In this document: in pieces, positions 13,637-19,446 of the stretch | Position numbering within the stretch: the stretch's first letter is position 1 | How the letters are laid out: each line of letters opens with the position of its first letter | Assembly: GCA_007130345.1 (NCBI GenBank) | Contig: SLSP01000219.1 | Location: forward strand, 1 to 19,446 | DNA from: Thermoflexales bacterium | GTDB lineage: Bacteria; Chloroflexota; Anaerolineae; B4-G1; SLSP01 | DNA length: 19,446 nucleotides | Direction: 5' to 3' | Position numbers and translations under genes: made by a program | Notes under the pieces: model-generated | Seen by the model: only the letters and a program-made list of their open reading frames with translations | What the model was told of the DNA's origin: nothing | Database searches by the model: none

Positions 13637-14593
13637 ATGACCAAGAGAAAATGGGCCGTCATCGCAATTGGCGGCAATTCGTTAATCAAGAGCAAGCAGC
13701 ACCAGACCGTGGAAGACCAATATCAGGCGGCGGCAGAGACCGCGCATCACATCGCCAACATGATCGAGGCAGGCTGGGATGTCGCCATCGGGCACGGGAA
13801 CGGGCCGCAAGTCGGCTTCATCTTGCAACGCTCCGAGATCGCGGCGAAGACCGCCGGGATGCACGAGGTCCCGCTGGATGTCTGCGGGGCCGACTCGCAG
13901 GGCGCGATTGGCTACGCGCTCCAGCAGAACCTCAACAACGAGTTCTACCGGCGCGGCATCGAGAAAAGCGTCGCCACCATCGTCACGCAGGTGTTGGTGG
14001 ATAAGAACGATCCCGCGTTCGCCGCGCCGGCGAAACCCATCGGCGGCTTCATGGATGAGGCCGAGGCCCAGAAGCGCGCCGACGCCGACGGCTGGAACAT
14101 CGTTGAGGACGCCGGGCGCGGTTGGCGGCGCGTCGTCGCGTCGCCGCTGCCCAAGAAGATCGTGGAACTGGACGCGGTTCAGACGCTGCTCGATAACGGC
14201 ATCTGCGCGATCACCGTGGGCGGGGGCGGGATTCCCGTCATCGAAGACGACGCGGGCAACCTGGTGGGCACTGCCGCCGTCATTGACAAGGACTTTGCCT
14301 CCTCGCTGCTCGCGCAGGCCATCAATGCAGACCTGTTCCTCATCTCCACCGCCGTCGAGAAAGTCTCCCTCAACTACAACAAGCCCAACCAGGAAGACCT
14401 GGACACCATCACGGTCTCCGAGGCCAAGCAATACCTCCTCGAAGGCCACTTCGCCAAAGGCAGCATGGAGCCGAAAATCCGCGCCGTCCTCTGGTACATG
14501 GAAGCCGGCGGCAAGAAAGCCATCGTCACCGACCCCGCGCACATCATGGACGCGCTCGAAGGCGAGACCGGCACGCACATCATCCCGGATTAG
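13637..14593 (+). CDS. arcC: carbamate kinase
   Basis: A 318-aa amino-acid-kinase-family enzyme that transfers phosphate from carbamoyl phosphate to ADP, giving ATP plus carbamate (which decays to ammonia and CO2). Features are the N-terminal AIGGNSL (10-16), HGNGPQVG (about 54-61), the VGGGGIPV nucleotide/substrate loop (about 195-202), an IDKDFASSLLA segment, and the C-terminal GTHIIPD. Length is normal. AAGGAG lies 6 bp before the ATG. It closes the ureido or carbamoyl degradation cluster as the energy-conserving step. No arginine deiminase is in the window, so carbamoyl phosphate probably comes from the neighbouring transferases. Confidence 0.96.
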   Translation: MTKRKWAVIAIGGNSLIKSKQHQTVEDQYQAAAETAHHIANMIEAGWDVAIGHGNGPQVGFILQRSEIAAKTAGMHEVPLDVCGADSQGAIGYALQQNLNNEFYRRGIEKSVATIVTQVLVDKNDPAFAAPAKPIGGFMDEAEAQKRADADGWNIVEDAGRGWRRVVASPLPKKIVELDAVQTLLDNGICAITVGGGGIPVIEDDAGNLVGTAAVIDKDFASSLLAQAINADLFLISTAVEKVSLNYNKPNQEDLDTITVSEAKQYLLEGHFAKGSMEPKIRAVLWYMEAGGKKAIVTDPAHIMDALEGETGTHIIPD

Positions 14594-14614
14594 TCGCGGG
14601 GGATATGCGCTAGG

Positions 14615-14654
14615 GTTGCAAATTGAGGGTGCGGACGCGCCCTCAATTTGCAAC
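14615..14654. terminator. 19-bp hairpin after carbamate kinase
   Basis: Arms 14615-14633 and 14636-14654 are complementary except for one G-T wobble. The arm begins GTTGCAAATTGAGGG. It separates the metabolic cluster from the Uma2 gene. No T-tract follows, so it may act as a processing hairpin or be a palindromic repeat. Confidence 0.55.
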
Positions 14655-14683
14655 GGGTTCTGAAGCTAGAAAGGGGGACGGCA

Positions 14684-15412
14684 ATGGTACAAGCTGGCGT
14701 TTCGCCCTATGCGGATGTGACATCTTCCGCATCCCCGGAGCAGCGCGCCCGGCAGTATCTCAAAGCGTTGGTCTGGCTAACGTCGCCGGAAAACCGGCGG
14801 ATGACCTACCCGGAATTTCTGGATTGGGCGGATGAAGACACTCTGGCCGAGTGGGTGGATGGGGAGGTGCAGATGACATCACCGGCAAGCGCGCGTCACC
14901 AAAATATAAGCGGCTTTCTGGCCGGCATCTTGCAGATTTTCACACAGTACCGGAATTTGGGCGTGGTGTTAAGCGCACCCTTCCAGATGAAGTTGAAAAA
15001 TGGGCGTGAGCCGGACATCCTTTTTGTCAAGACCGCGCATCTGGAGCGCCTGCGCGCCAATTATCTCGAAGGTCCGGCGGACTTGGTGATCGAGATCATC
15101 TCGCCGGAGAGCATCGGGCGGGATCGCGGCGAGAAGTTTTACGAATACGCGCAAGGCGGCGTGCCCGAATACTGGTTCATTGACCCGCAACGACAGCACG
15201 TCGAATGTTACGAACTGGCCGGAGAATACTACCGATTACGCTTTGAGGGGCAAGCCGGGCGCTATGAATCCCTGGTGTTGCCCGGATTCTGGCTGCGCGT
15301 CGAGTGGCTCTGGGAAGAACCCTTGCGCTCGCCCATTCGCGCGTTGGCAGAGATCGCGGGGATGGACGCGGAAATCATCGCAGCGTTTGAGCAGGCAATT
15401 GCGGGAAGGTAG
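14684..15412 (+). CDS. Uma2-family (DUF820) predicted endonuclease
   Basis: A 242-aa member of the PD-(D/E)XK-like Uma2 family, expanded in Chloroflexota and cyanobacteria. Visible core: AEWVDGEVQMTSPAS (about 55-69), GREPDILFV with Asp111, LVIEIISPES with Glu137, Lys151 in RGEKFYEYA, and GVPEYWFIDP (about 159-168). DNA cleavage is predicted from the family fold but experimentally little known. Frame-open sequence reaches a TTG at 14648 inside the hairpin arm. ATG 14684 is chosen because AAGGGGGA precedes it. It lies only 10 bp from the nucleotidyltransferase antitoxin gene and may lead that transcript. Confidence 0.9.
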   Translation: MVQAGVSPYADVTSSASPEQRARQYLKALVWLTSPENRRMTYPEFLDWADEDTLAEWVDGEVQMTSPASARHQNISGFLAGILQIFTQYRNLGVVLSAPFQMKLKNGREPDILFVKTAHLERLRANYLEGPADLVIEIISPESIGRDRGEKFYEYAQGGVPEYWFIDPQRQHVECYELAGEYYRLRFEGQAGRYESLVLPGFWLRVEWLWEEPLRSPIRALAEIAGMDAEIIAAFEQAIAGR

Positions 15413-15422
15413 GAGCTTTTGA

Positions 15423-15806
15423 ATGTCCAAAACGGCCAGCGATTTAACGGTAGCGGAGATACAACACTATCGCCTTGCAATGCAGCAACGGGCAGCCCGC
15501 GCTCAACGTGAAGCGCAAGCGCGTGCCGCTCACGCGCGGCGTGTGGCGGTGCGTGCCGCCGCGCTGCTCAAAACGGAATTCGGAGTACGCCATGTATGGT
15601 TATTTGGTTCCGTCGCACGCGGCACCCTGGTACATCCGCGTTCGGATATTGACCTGGCCGTTGAGGGTTTGCTCCCAGAACAATTTTGGAAGGCATGGTG
15701 TCGCTTAGACACTGTAGCTGAAACCTATCACATTGACTTGGTGTCTATAGAGAGCGCCAAACATTTTTTACACCAAGAGATTGAGCGCGAAGGGATAGAA
15801 TTATGA
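15423..15806 (+). CDS. mntA: MntA-type minimal nucleotidyltransferase antitoxin
   Basis: A 127-aa protein. Its C-terminal part is a minimal nucleotidyltransferase fold: WLFGSVARG (about 59-67) with the GS pair, SDIDLAV with Asp75 and Asp77, and a third acidic strand HIDLVSIE near 107. In the MntA-HepT system this enzyme adds AMP units to a tyrosine of the HepT toxin to inactivate it. The first 50 residues are an Ala/Arg/Gln-rich predicted coiled coil, longer than in minimal MntA proteins. The stop overlaps the toxin start (ATGA). Confidence 0.9.
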   Translation: MSKTASDLTVAEIQHYRLAMQQRAARAQREAQARAAHARRVAVRAAALLKTEFGVRHVWLFGSVARGTLVHPRSDIDLAVEGLLPEQFWKAWCRLDTVAETYHIDLVSIESAKHFLHQEIEREGIEL

Positions 15807-16285
15807 CTTTGCATTGGCAAACATTGGCTCAACGCATCCGTATGGAAATAGCCGAGATAGATCAAGCGGTAGACACTGCAACGCAACATTGGCAACGCTA
15901 TCAAAACGCCATTGAAGATCGCCCCGCTTTTCTCAACTCGGTTGCGCTCAATTTGCACAGCTTCTACAATGGCACAGAACGCGCCTTGGAGCTAATCGCC
16001 AGAGAGATGGATGGTGGGCCGCTAGGCGGCGATATGTGGCATACGGAATTGCTCCGACAAATGCGGCTGGAGTTACCCGATGTACGCCCGGCGGTACTGA
16101 GCGAAGCTACCTGTTACGCATTGGATGAATACCGCAAGTTTAGACATTTGGTGCGACATAGCTACGCAACCCGGCTTGAAGCCGCTAAGATAGTCCCTCT
16201 GGTCGAAAAACTACCCGCGACTTGGCAGCAAGTGAAGTCGCAACTGCTGGATTTCGCAGAGTTTTTATCAGAATTATCCCGATAA
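15803..16285 (+). CDS. hepT: HepT-like HEPN ribonuclease toxin
   Basis: A 160-aa all-helical protein with the HEPN catalytic signature RHLVRHSY: Arg114, four residues, His119, any residue, Tyr121. The Tyr is the expected AMPylation target of the partner MntA. It is somewhat longer than the classical 140-aa HepT. HEPN toxins cleave RNA, often tRNA. Start overlaps the antitoxin stop. A DUF488 gene begins 5 bp after its stop, so the pair is probably transcribed with the following genes. Confidence 0.9.
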   Translation: MTLHWQTLAQRIRMEIAEIDQAVDTATQHWQRYQNAIEDRPAFLNSVALNLHSFYNGTERALELIAREMDGGPLGGDMWHTELLRQMRLELPDVRPAVLSEATCYALDEYRKFRHLVRHSYATRLEAAKIVPLVEKLPATWQQVKSQLLDFAEFLSELSR

Positions 16286-16290
16286 AGCCC

Positions 16291-16794
16291 ATGCCCCACC
16301 CTCTAGTCATTATTCACACCCTCGGCCACAGCAACCACGAGACCCCGGCCTTCATAAACCTGCTGTGCCAGTTCGCCATCGAGACGCTGGTGGATGTCCG
16401 CAGCCAGCCGTATAGCCAGTGGGCGCACCAGTTCAACCGCGAGACCTTGCGTGAGGATTTACACGCGGCCGGCCTCCAGTACGAATTTATGGGCGATGTC
16501 CTGGGCGGCCGCCCCACCGACGCCGCGCTCTACGATCCCGGCCAAGCGCGGCCCAATTACCGCCGCGTGGAGCAGACGCCGACGTATCAGGCCGGCATCG
16601 ACCGCCTGCTCGAACTGGCGCGGGAGACGCCCCTCGCGGTCATGTGCAGCGAGGGCGATCACCGGCAATGCCATCGCCACCTGCTGATCACGCAGACGTT
16701 GCTGGCACACGGCGCGCGCGTGGTTCACATCCAGCCGGATGGGACAGCGGTCGAAGGCGTGGTTGAGGCCGAGCAGCTTTCACTTTTTGGATGA
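16291..16794 (+). CDS. DUF488 family protein (copy 1)
   Basis: A 167-aa member of DUF488. It opens with a strand (IIHTLGHSN) followed by the conserved LVDVRSQPYSQWAHQFNRE block (about 33-51). The C-terminal signature VMCSEGDHRQCHRHLL puts Cys119 near Cys127-His128-Arg129. Biochemical function is not established. The paired Cys and CHR motif suggests a redox or metal-binding, or nucleotide-modifying, site. The ATG at 16291 is chosen, not the in-frame ATG at 16222 lying inside hepT, because the family begins there. The stop is 1 bp before the second DUF488 start. Confidence 0.9.
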   Translation: MPHPLVIIHTLGHSNHETPAFINLLCQFAIETLVDVRSQPYSQWAHQFNRETLREDLHAAGLQYEFMGDVLGGRPTDAALYDPGQARPNYRRVEQTPTYQAGIDRLLELARETPLAVMCSEGDHRQCHRHLLITQTLLAHGARVVHIQPDGTAVEGVVEAEQLSLFG

Positions 16795-16795
16795 T

Positions 16796-17242
16796 ATGAG
16801 CACGTCAACCGTTTACACCATCGGCTACCAGGGCAAATCGCTCGAAACGTTCATCACGTTGCTGCGCCAGGCCGGCGTGGACGCGGTCATTGACATCCGC
16901 CTGCGGAACACGTCGCATCTGGCGGGATACACCAAGCGCGACACGCTCGAGTTTCTGCTGCGCGAGGGCTTTGGTATCGCCTACGAACATCTGCCCGAAC
17001 TGGCCCCCGCGCCAGAAATCCTCGATGCGTACAAAGCGACGGGCGATTGGGCGGCTTACGTGGCGCACTTCCTGCCGCTGCTGGCCGCGCGGGATGCGAC
17101 GCAGATCGGGCGCGACGTGCTGACCCGCCATCACGCGCCGTGCCTGTTGTGCGCGGAACCCACGCCGGAGCAGTGCCATCGGCGGCTGGTGGCCGAGTAT
17201 TGGGCGCAGTATGTCTCTGGCCTGGATATTGTGCATTTGTGA
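16796..17242 (+). CDS. DUF488 family protein (copy 2)
   Basis: A 148-aa second DUF488 protein. It has VYTIGYQGKSLETFI at the N-terminus, the VIDIRLRNTSHLAGYTKRD block (about 31-49), and CLLCAEPTPEQCHRRLV (about 116-132) holding the family Cys and CHR motif. It is only distantly similar to copy 1, so this is an old pairing of two subfamilies rather than a recent tandem duplication. The ATG at 16796 follows the copy 1 stop by one base. A longer ORF from 16739 would overlap copy 1 and is not favoured. Confidence 0.9.
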   Translation: MSTSTVYTIGYQGKSLETFITLLRQAGVDAVIDIRLRNTSHLAGYTKRDTLEFLLREGFGIAYEHLPELAPAPEILDAYKATGDWAAYVAHFLPLLAARDATQIGRDVLTRHHAPCLLCAEPTPEQCHRRLVAEYWAQYVSGLDIVHL

Positions 17243-17257
17243 GGTGAACGAAGCCAA

Positions 17258-17989
17258 ATGCCCCTTCAAGAAATCCTCATCCTCGCGTTGACCCGGATGC
17301 AGAGCGGGATTTGCACCGCCGGATTCACCGCCGAGCGCGCGCCGGTGACGGGGCTGCGATGGGTGCGCCCCACCCGCGAGTTCGGCGTGGTGCTGCCCGG
17401 CGATATGCTGGACGCGGAAGGGCAACTCGTCCAATGCGGCGACGTGATCACGTTGAAGCTGCTCAAGCCGCGCCCCGATCCGCCGCACGTTGAGGATTGG
17501 GTCACGGACTTTATCCATTGCCGACCCTGCCGCGTGCGCCGCCTGGAAGGTGACAAGCGGGCGGCCTTCTTCGTGCGCCATCTCGATCAGGCCCCGGAGC
17601 AAGTGTTCGTCGAGCACGCCCGCTCCCTGTGCCTGGTGCAGCCGGAGCAGGTGTGGGCCTATTTCTCATTGGACAGGTATTCGGGCAAGTATCAAACGCG
17701 GATGCGCTTCACTTTGCCTGGCGACGTGCAATGCGCGCGGGCGATGCAGCCTCGCGGCGTGACCGTCACCGACCTGAAGTGGCGCGCGCTCGGACGTCAA
17801 TGGCTGGCGCAACAGACGGAACCCGTCCTGAGCCTCGAACCCGACGCGCTGATGGCGCGCCTGGACGCGACCGCGCTGTACCTGACCCTGGGCCTGAGCC
17901 GGCAATGGCAGGGCGAGCATTGGCCGCTGGTTCACGCTGTCCACGTTGTCCCGGATTACTCTGCCGACATAGATTTGGAGAATTTATGA
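17258..17989 (+). CDS. probable dual-OB-domain protein of unknown function
   Basis: A 243-aa soluble protein beginning ILILALTRMQSGICTAGF. A strand-rich first half includes LRWVRPTREFGVVLPGDML and VITLKLL, and a second half contains RYSGKYQTRMRFTLPGDVQ. The arrangement resembles proteins annotated as containing a dual OB-fold domain, which are found beside DUF488 genes in predicted conflict systems. Recognition is by eye and moderate. GAGGTG upstream of the ATG and a 15-bp gap put it in the same transcript as the DUF488 pair. Likely roles are nucleic-acid or nucleotide binding. No catalytic motif is evident. Confidence 0.7.
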   Translation: MPLQEILILALTRMQSGICTAGFTAERAPVTGLRWVRPTREFGVVLPGDMLDAEGQLVQCGDVITLKLLKPRPDPPHVEDWVTDFIHCRPCRVRRLEGDKRAAFFVRHLDQAPEQVFVEHARSLCLVQPEQVWAYFSLDRYSGKYQTRMRFTLPGDVQCARAMQPRGVTVTDLKWRALGRQWLAQQTEPVLSLEPDALMARLDATALYLTLGLSRQWQGEHWPLVHAVHVVPDYSADIDLENL

Positions 17990-18027
17990 CCATTACGCAC
18001 GCCACCGACAGGCTTTGGGGAGGTTGA
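17986..18027 (+). pseudogene. 13-codon ORF, possible stub of a lost operon gene
   Basis: ATGA overlap with the stop of the OB-domain gene opens a frame reading MTITHATDRLWGG and then TGA. The overlap is the normal coupling style of this operon, yet the product is too short to be a usual protein. It could be the first codons of a gene truncated when the downstream two-gene HNH cassette arrived. It could also be a real micro-peptide, or chance. The next gene starts 3 bp after. Confidence 0.35.
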
Positions 18028-18030
18028 GTT

Positions 18031-18390
18031 ATGGGAGTCAACATTACAATACAAGTACCTTTTGATCTGGCAAACCGTTTGCAGCCTTATCGAAAGAGAT
18101 TGCCGGAACTCCTGGAACGCGGCCTACAAACTGTCGCAATCCAGGAAGATGAAACCTTGTCCGATGAAAATAAAATTATGGAGGTATTGACCAGCAATCC
18201 CAACCCAGAACAAGTGCTGGCTTTACGCCCTTCGGTCAGATTTCAGGCCCGCGTGAGCGCGTTGCTAGAACGTAATAAACAGACCCAGCTTTCACGCGCC
18301 GAAGAAGCCGAGCTAGAACGGTATCTCTTCCTGGAACATCTTGTGCGGTTAGCCAAAGCTCACGCGGCGCAGCATATATCAGAGCAATGA
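18031..18390 (+). CDS. hypothetical protein upstream of an HNH nuclease
   Basis: A 119-aa charged helical protein starting MGVNITIQVPFDLANRLQPY. A Glu-rich C-terminal helix contains LSRAEEAELERYLFLEHLV. No known domain was recognised. Small genes of this look precede HNH endonuclease genes in several cyanobacterial and Chloroflexota genomes (from memory), like an antitoxin or immunity-type partner. It overlaps the HNH gene by 4 bp (ATGA), a strong sign of a functional pair. Composition is A/T-richer than the genes before it. Confidence 0.75.
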   Translation: MGVNITIQVPFDLANRLQPYRKRLPELLERGLQTVAIQEDETLSDENKIMEVLTSNPNPEQVLALRPSVRFQARVSALLERNKQTQLSRAEEAELERYLFLEHLVRLAKAHAAQHISEQ

Positions 18391-18791
18391 CCTACGTTTC
18401 TGTAGAATTGCGGCAGATTGTCATCCAGCGCGCACAAGGCCGTTGTGAGTATTGTCGCTATCCAGAAGCCTTCGCCTTTTTGACCTTCGAGATTGAACAC
18501 ATTGTTGCCGAGAAACATGGTGGCGAAACCGCATCGGCCAATCTTGCTTGGGCTTGTCCGCATTGCAACCGTTTCAAGGGTACCGATTTAGGATCACTGG
18601 ATCCGGAAACCGGACAATTAACGCCTTTTTTCAATCCGCGCACCCAGGAGTGGCACAAGCACTTCAATTTGCAAGATGCGCGTATTTTACCCTTGACTCC
18701 TGAAGGGCGTGTTACGGTTGCTGTGTTACGATTTAACCTCCCGGAAAGATTGCAAGAACGCCGCCAGTTACTCGATGCAAATGCGTATTGA
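18387..18791 (+). CDS. HNH endonuclease
   Basis: A 134-aa HNH-family nuclease. It has a zinc knuckle CEYC (Cys20, Cys23) and CPHC (Cys57, Cys60), and the catalytic core FEIEHIVAEKHGG with His38. ANLAWACPHCNRFKG supplies Asn52 and Asn61. The C-terminal half (about 70-134) contains the WHKHF segment typical of small stand-alone HNH proteins in toxin-antitoxin-like cassettes. Its biological target is unknown. Start codon coupled to the preceding gene; 30 bp separate its stop from the next gene. Confidence 0.92.
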   Translation: MTYVSVELRQIVIQRAQGRCEYCRYPEAFAFLTFEIEHIVAEKHGGETASANLAWACPHCNRFKGTDLGSLDPETGQLTPFFNPRTQEWHKHFNLQDARILPLTPEGRVTVAVLRFNLPERLQERRQLLDANAY

Positions 18792-18821
18792 TTTTTGCCA
18801 CCTTTGTCAAGCGAGTCACCT

Positions 18822-19446
18822 ATGACCCACGACATTCTAGAACACCTGGGCCTCTCCCTGGATCGCGTCAGCGAATTGGGGAGCAACGACCGCAGCCGCC
18901 TGCTCAATTTTCTCCTGCGCTGGGAGCACGTCGCGGCGCTGCACGCCTGCCTGGACGTGCTGACGCCGCGCAATCCCACCCTGGTCTCGCTGATGGATTT
19001 GCGCGTCCACGCGCTCCTGGCCGAGCAGCGCGCGGATGAGGCGCTGGCGTTGATGCGCCGGAGGGTGGGCCGCAAGACGTCCGTCACGGCGGAGGCGCTG
19101 CTGGCGCGCGTCCATTTGGCGCGGCAGGATATGGACGCGGCGCACCGCATCGCGCAAACCGCTGTGGCGCGCGAGCCGGAGAACATGACGGCCTGGCGTC
19201 TCCTGGCCGAGGTCGAACTGGCGCGGGGTGACGTGGACGCCGCGCTGCAAGCCAACCAGCAGACGCAGACCTTGCGTCCCGGCCATCGCGGCTACCTGCT
19301 CGGCATGGTCAGCATCTACCAGGCGCGCGAGGATTGGGTCACGGCCAGCGGGTACGCCGTGCGTTTGCTCAATACGGCGGAGGAGGAGCGCCCGCTCTCC
19401 ATCAGCTATTTGCGGCAGTTGCACGCCTACTTCCAGGCCAGCCACG
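18822..19446 (+). CDS. TPR-like repeat protein, 5' part (runs off the window)
   Basis: An open frame from ATG 18822 to the window edge gives 208 residues with no stop. It begins MTHDILEHLGLSLDRVSELG and then repeats helical units of about 34 residues with TPR-like spacing. Examples are ALLAEQRADEALALMRRRVG, ALLARVHLARQDMDAAHRIA and LLAEVELARGDVDAALQANQ. No signal peptide. TPR proteins mediate protein-protein contacts; the partner and C-terminal domain are outside the window. GCGAG is the only weak ribosome-binding sequence near the start. It is codirectional with the preceding HNH gene. Confidence 0.85.
   Translation, partial: MTHDILEHLGLSLDRVSELGSNDRSRLLNFLLRWEHVAALHACLDVLTPRNPTLVSLMDLRVHALLAEQRADEALALMRRRVGRKTSVTAEALLARVHLARQDMDAAHRIAQTAVAREPENMTAWRLLAEVELARGDVDAALQANQQTQTLRPGHRGYLLGMVSIYQAREDWVTASGYAVRLLNTAEEERPLSISYLRQLHAYFQASH

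Noticed and set aside
12582..14653. Long minus-strand frames over the YgeW-like gene and carbamate kinase
   Set aside because: Both are complementary to genes with complete, recognised motifs and show compositionally biased His/Val/Gly-rich translations typical of shadows.
14648..14683. Upstream TTG start for the Uma2 gene
   Set aside because: It lies within the 3' arm of the hairpin and has no ribosome binding site; ATG 14684 has AAGGGGGA at a proper distance.
16222..16290. N-terminal extension of the first DUF488 gene into hepT
   Set aside because: The extra residues overlap HepT coding sequence and do not resemble the DUF488 N-terminus, which begins at IIHTLGHSN.

Overview
The window looks like a chromosomal accessory segment from a GC-rich bacterium, most likely a Chloroflexota (Anaerolineae-type) genome. 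That assignment is an inference from gene content (Uma2 nuclease, MntA-HepT, several PIN/RelE/HNH-type two-gene cassettes), codon use, and the short palindromes between genes. No rRNA, tRNA, CRISPR array or transposase was seen. One gene (hutU) is on the minus strand; all others are on the plus strand.

Layout. (1) 1-1759: urocanate hydratase hutU on the minus strand, with three small hairpins beyond its 3' end. (2) 1919-7273: a tightly overlapping operon of a TetR repressor, two YbhF-like ABC ATPases and two lipoprotein HlyD/YbhG-like periplasmic-adaptor-type proteins. It resembles the ybhFSR efflux system, but no ABC-2 permease is present. A consensus promoter carries a 22-bp operator palindrome, which suggests autoregulation. 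(3) 7274-7702: a 429-bp gene-free region with two exact inverted copies of AGTTATCCACA, further near-matches to DnaA boxes, an AT-rich stretch with two inverted odd palindromes, and a perfect 30-bp GC palindrome. It is a candidate replication origin or other DnaA-binding locus. (4) 7703-9116: a GntR/UTRA regulator with a strong promoter and internal operator, then a VapBC-like toxin-antitoxin pair.

(5) 9229-14593: a carbamoyl-group catabolic cluster made of a YgeY-type M20 hydrolase, a PyrB-like carbamoyltransferase, a YgeW-like carbamoyltransferase and a carbamate kinase. By analogy with the ygeW-ygeY-arcC gene set of anaerobic purine/ureido-compound breakdown, the hydrolase and one transferase would process a ureido compound. 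The transferase would release carbamoyl phosphate and the kinase would make ATP from it. A 108-aa hypothetical gene and a RelE-like toxin-antitoxin pair sit in the middle of the cluster. Four different hairpins separate its genes.

(6) 14684-18791: a compact, almost gap-free run with a defence-island flavour: Uma2 nuclease, MntA-HepT toxin-antitoxin, two different DUF488 proteins, a probable dual-OB-fold protein, a 13-codon ORF that may be a gene stub, and a two-gene cassette ending in an HNH endonuclease. (7) 18822-19446: the 5' part of a TPR-like protein that runs off the window.

The most noteworthy items are the DnaA-box region, the DUF488-DUF488-OB gene set, the permease-less asymmetric ABC operon, and the double-carbamoyltransferase cluster.
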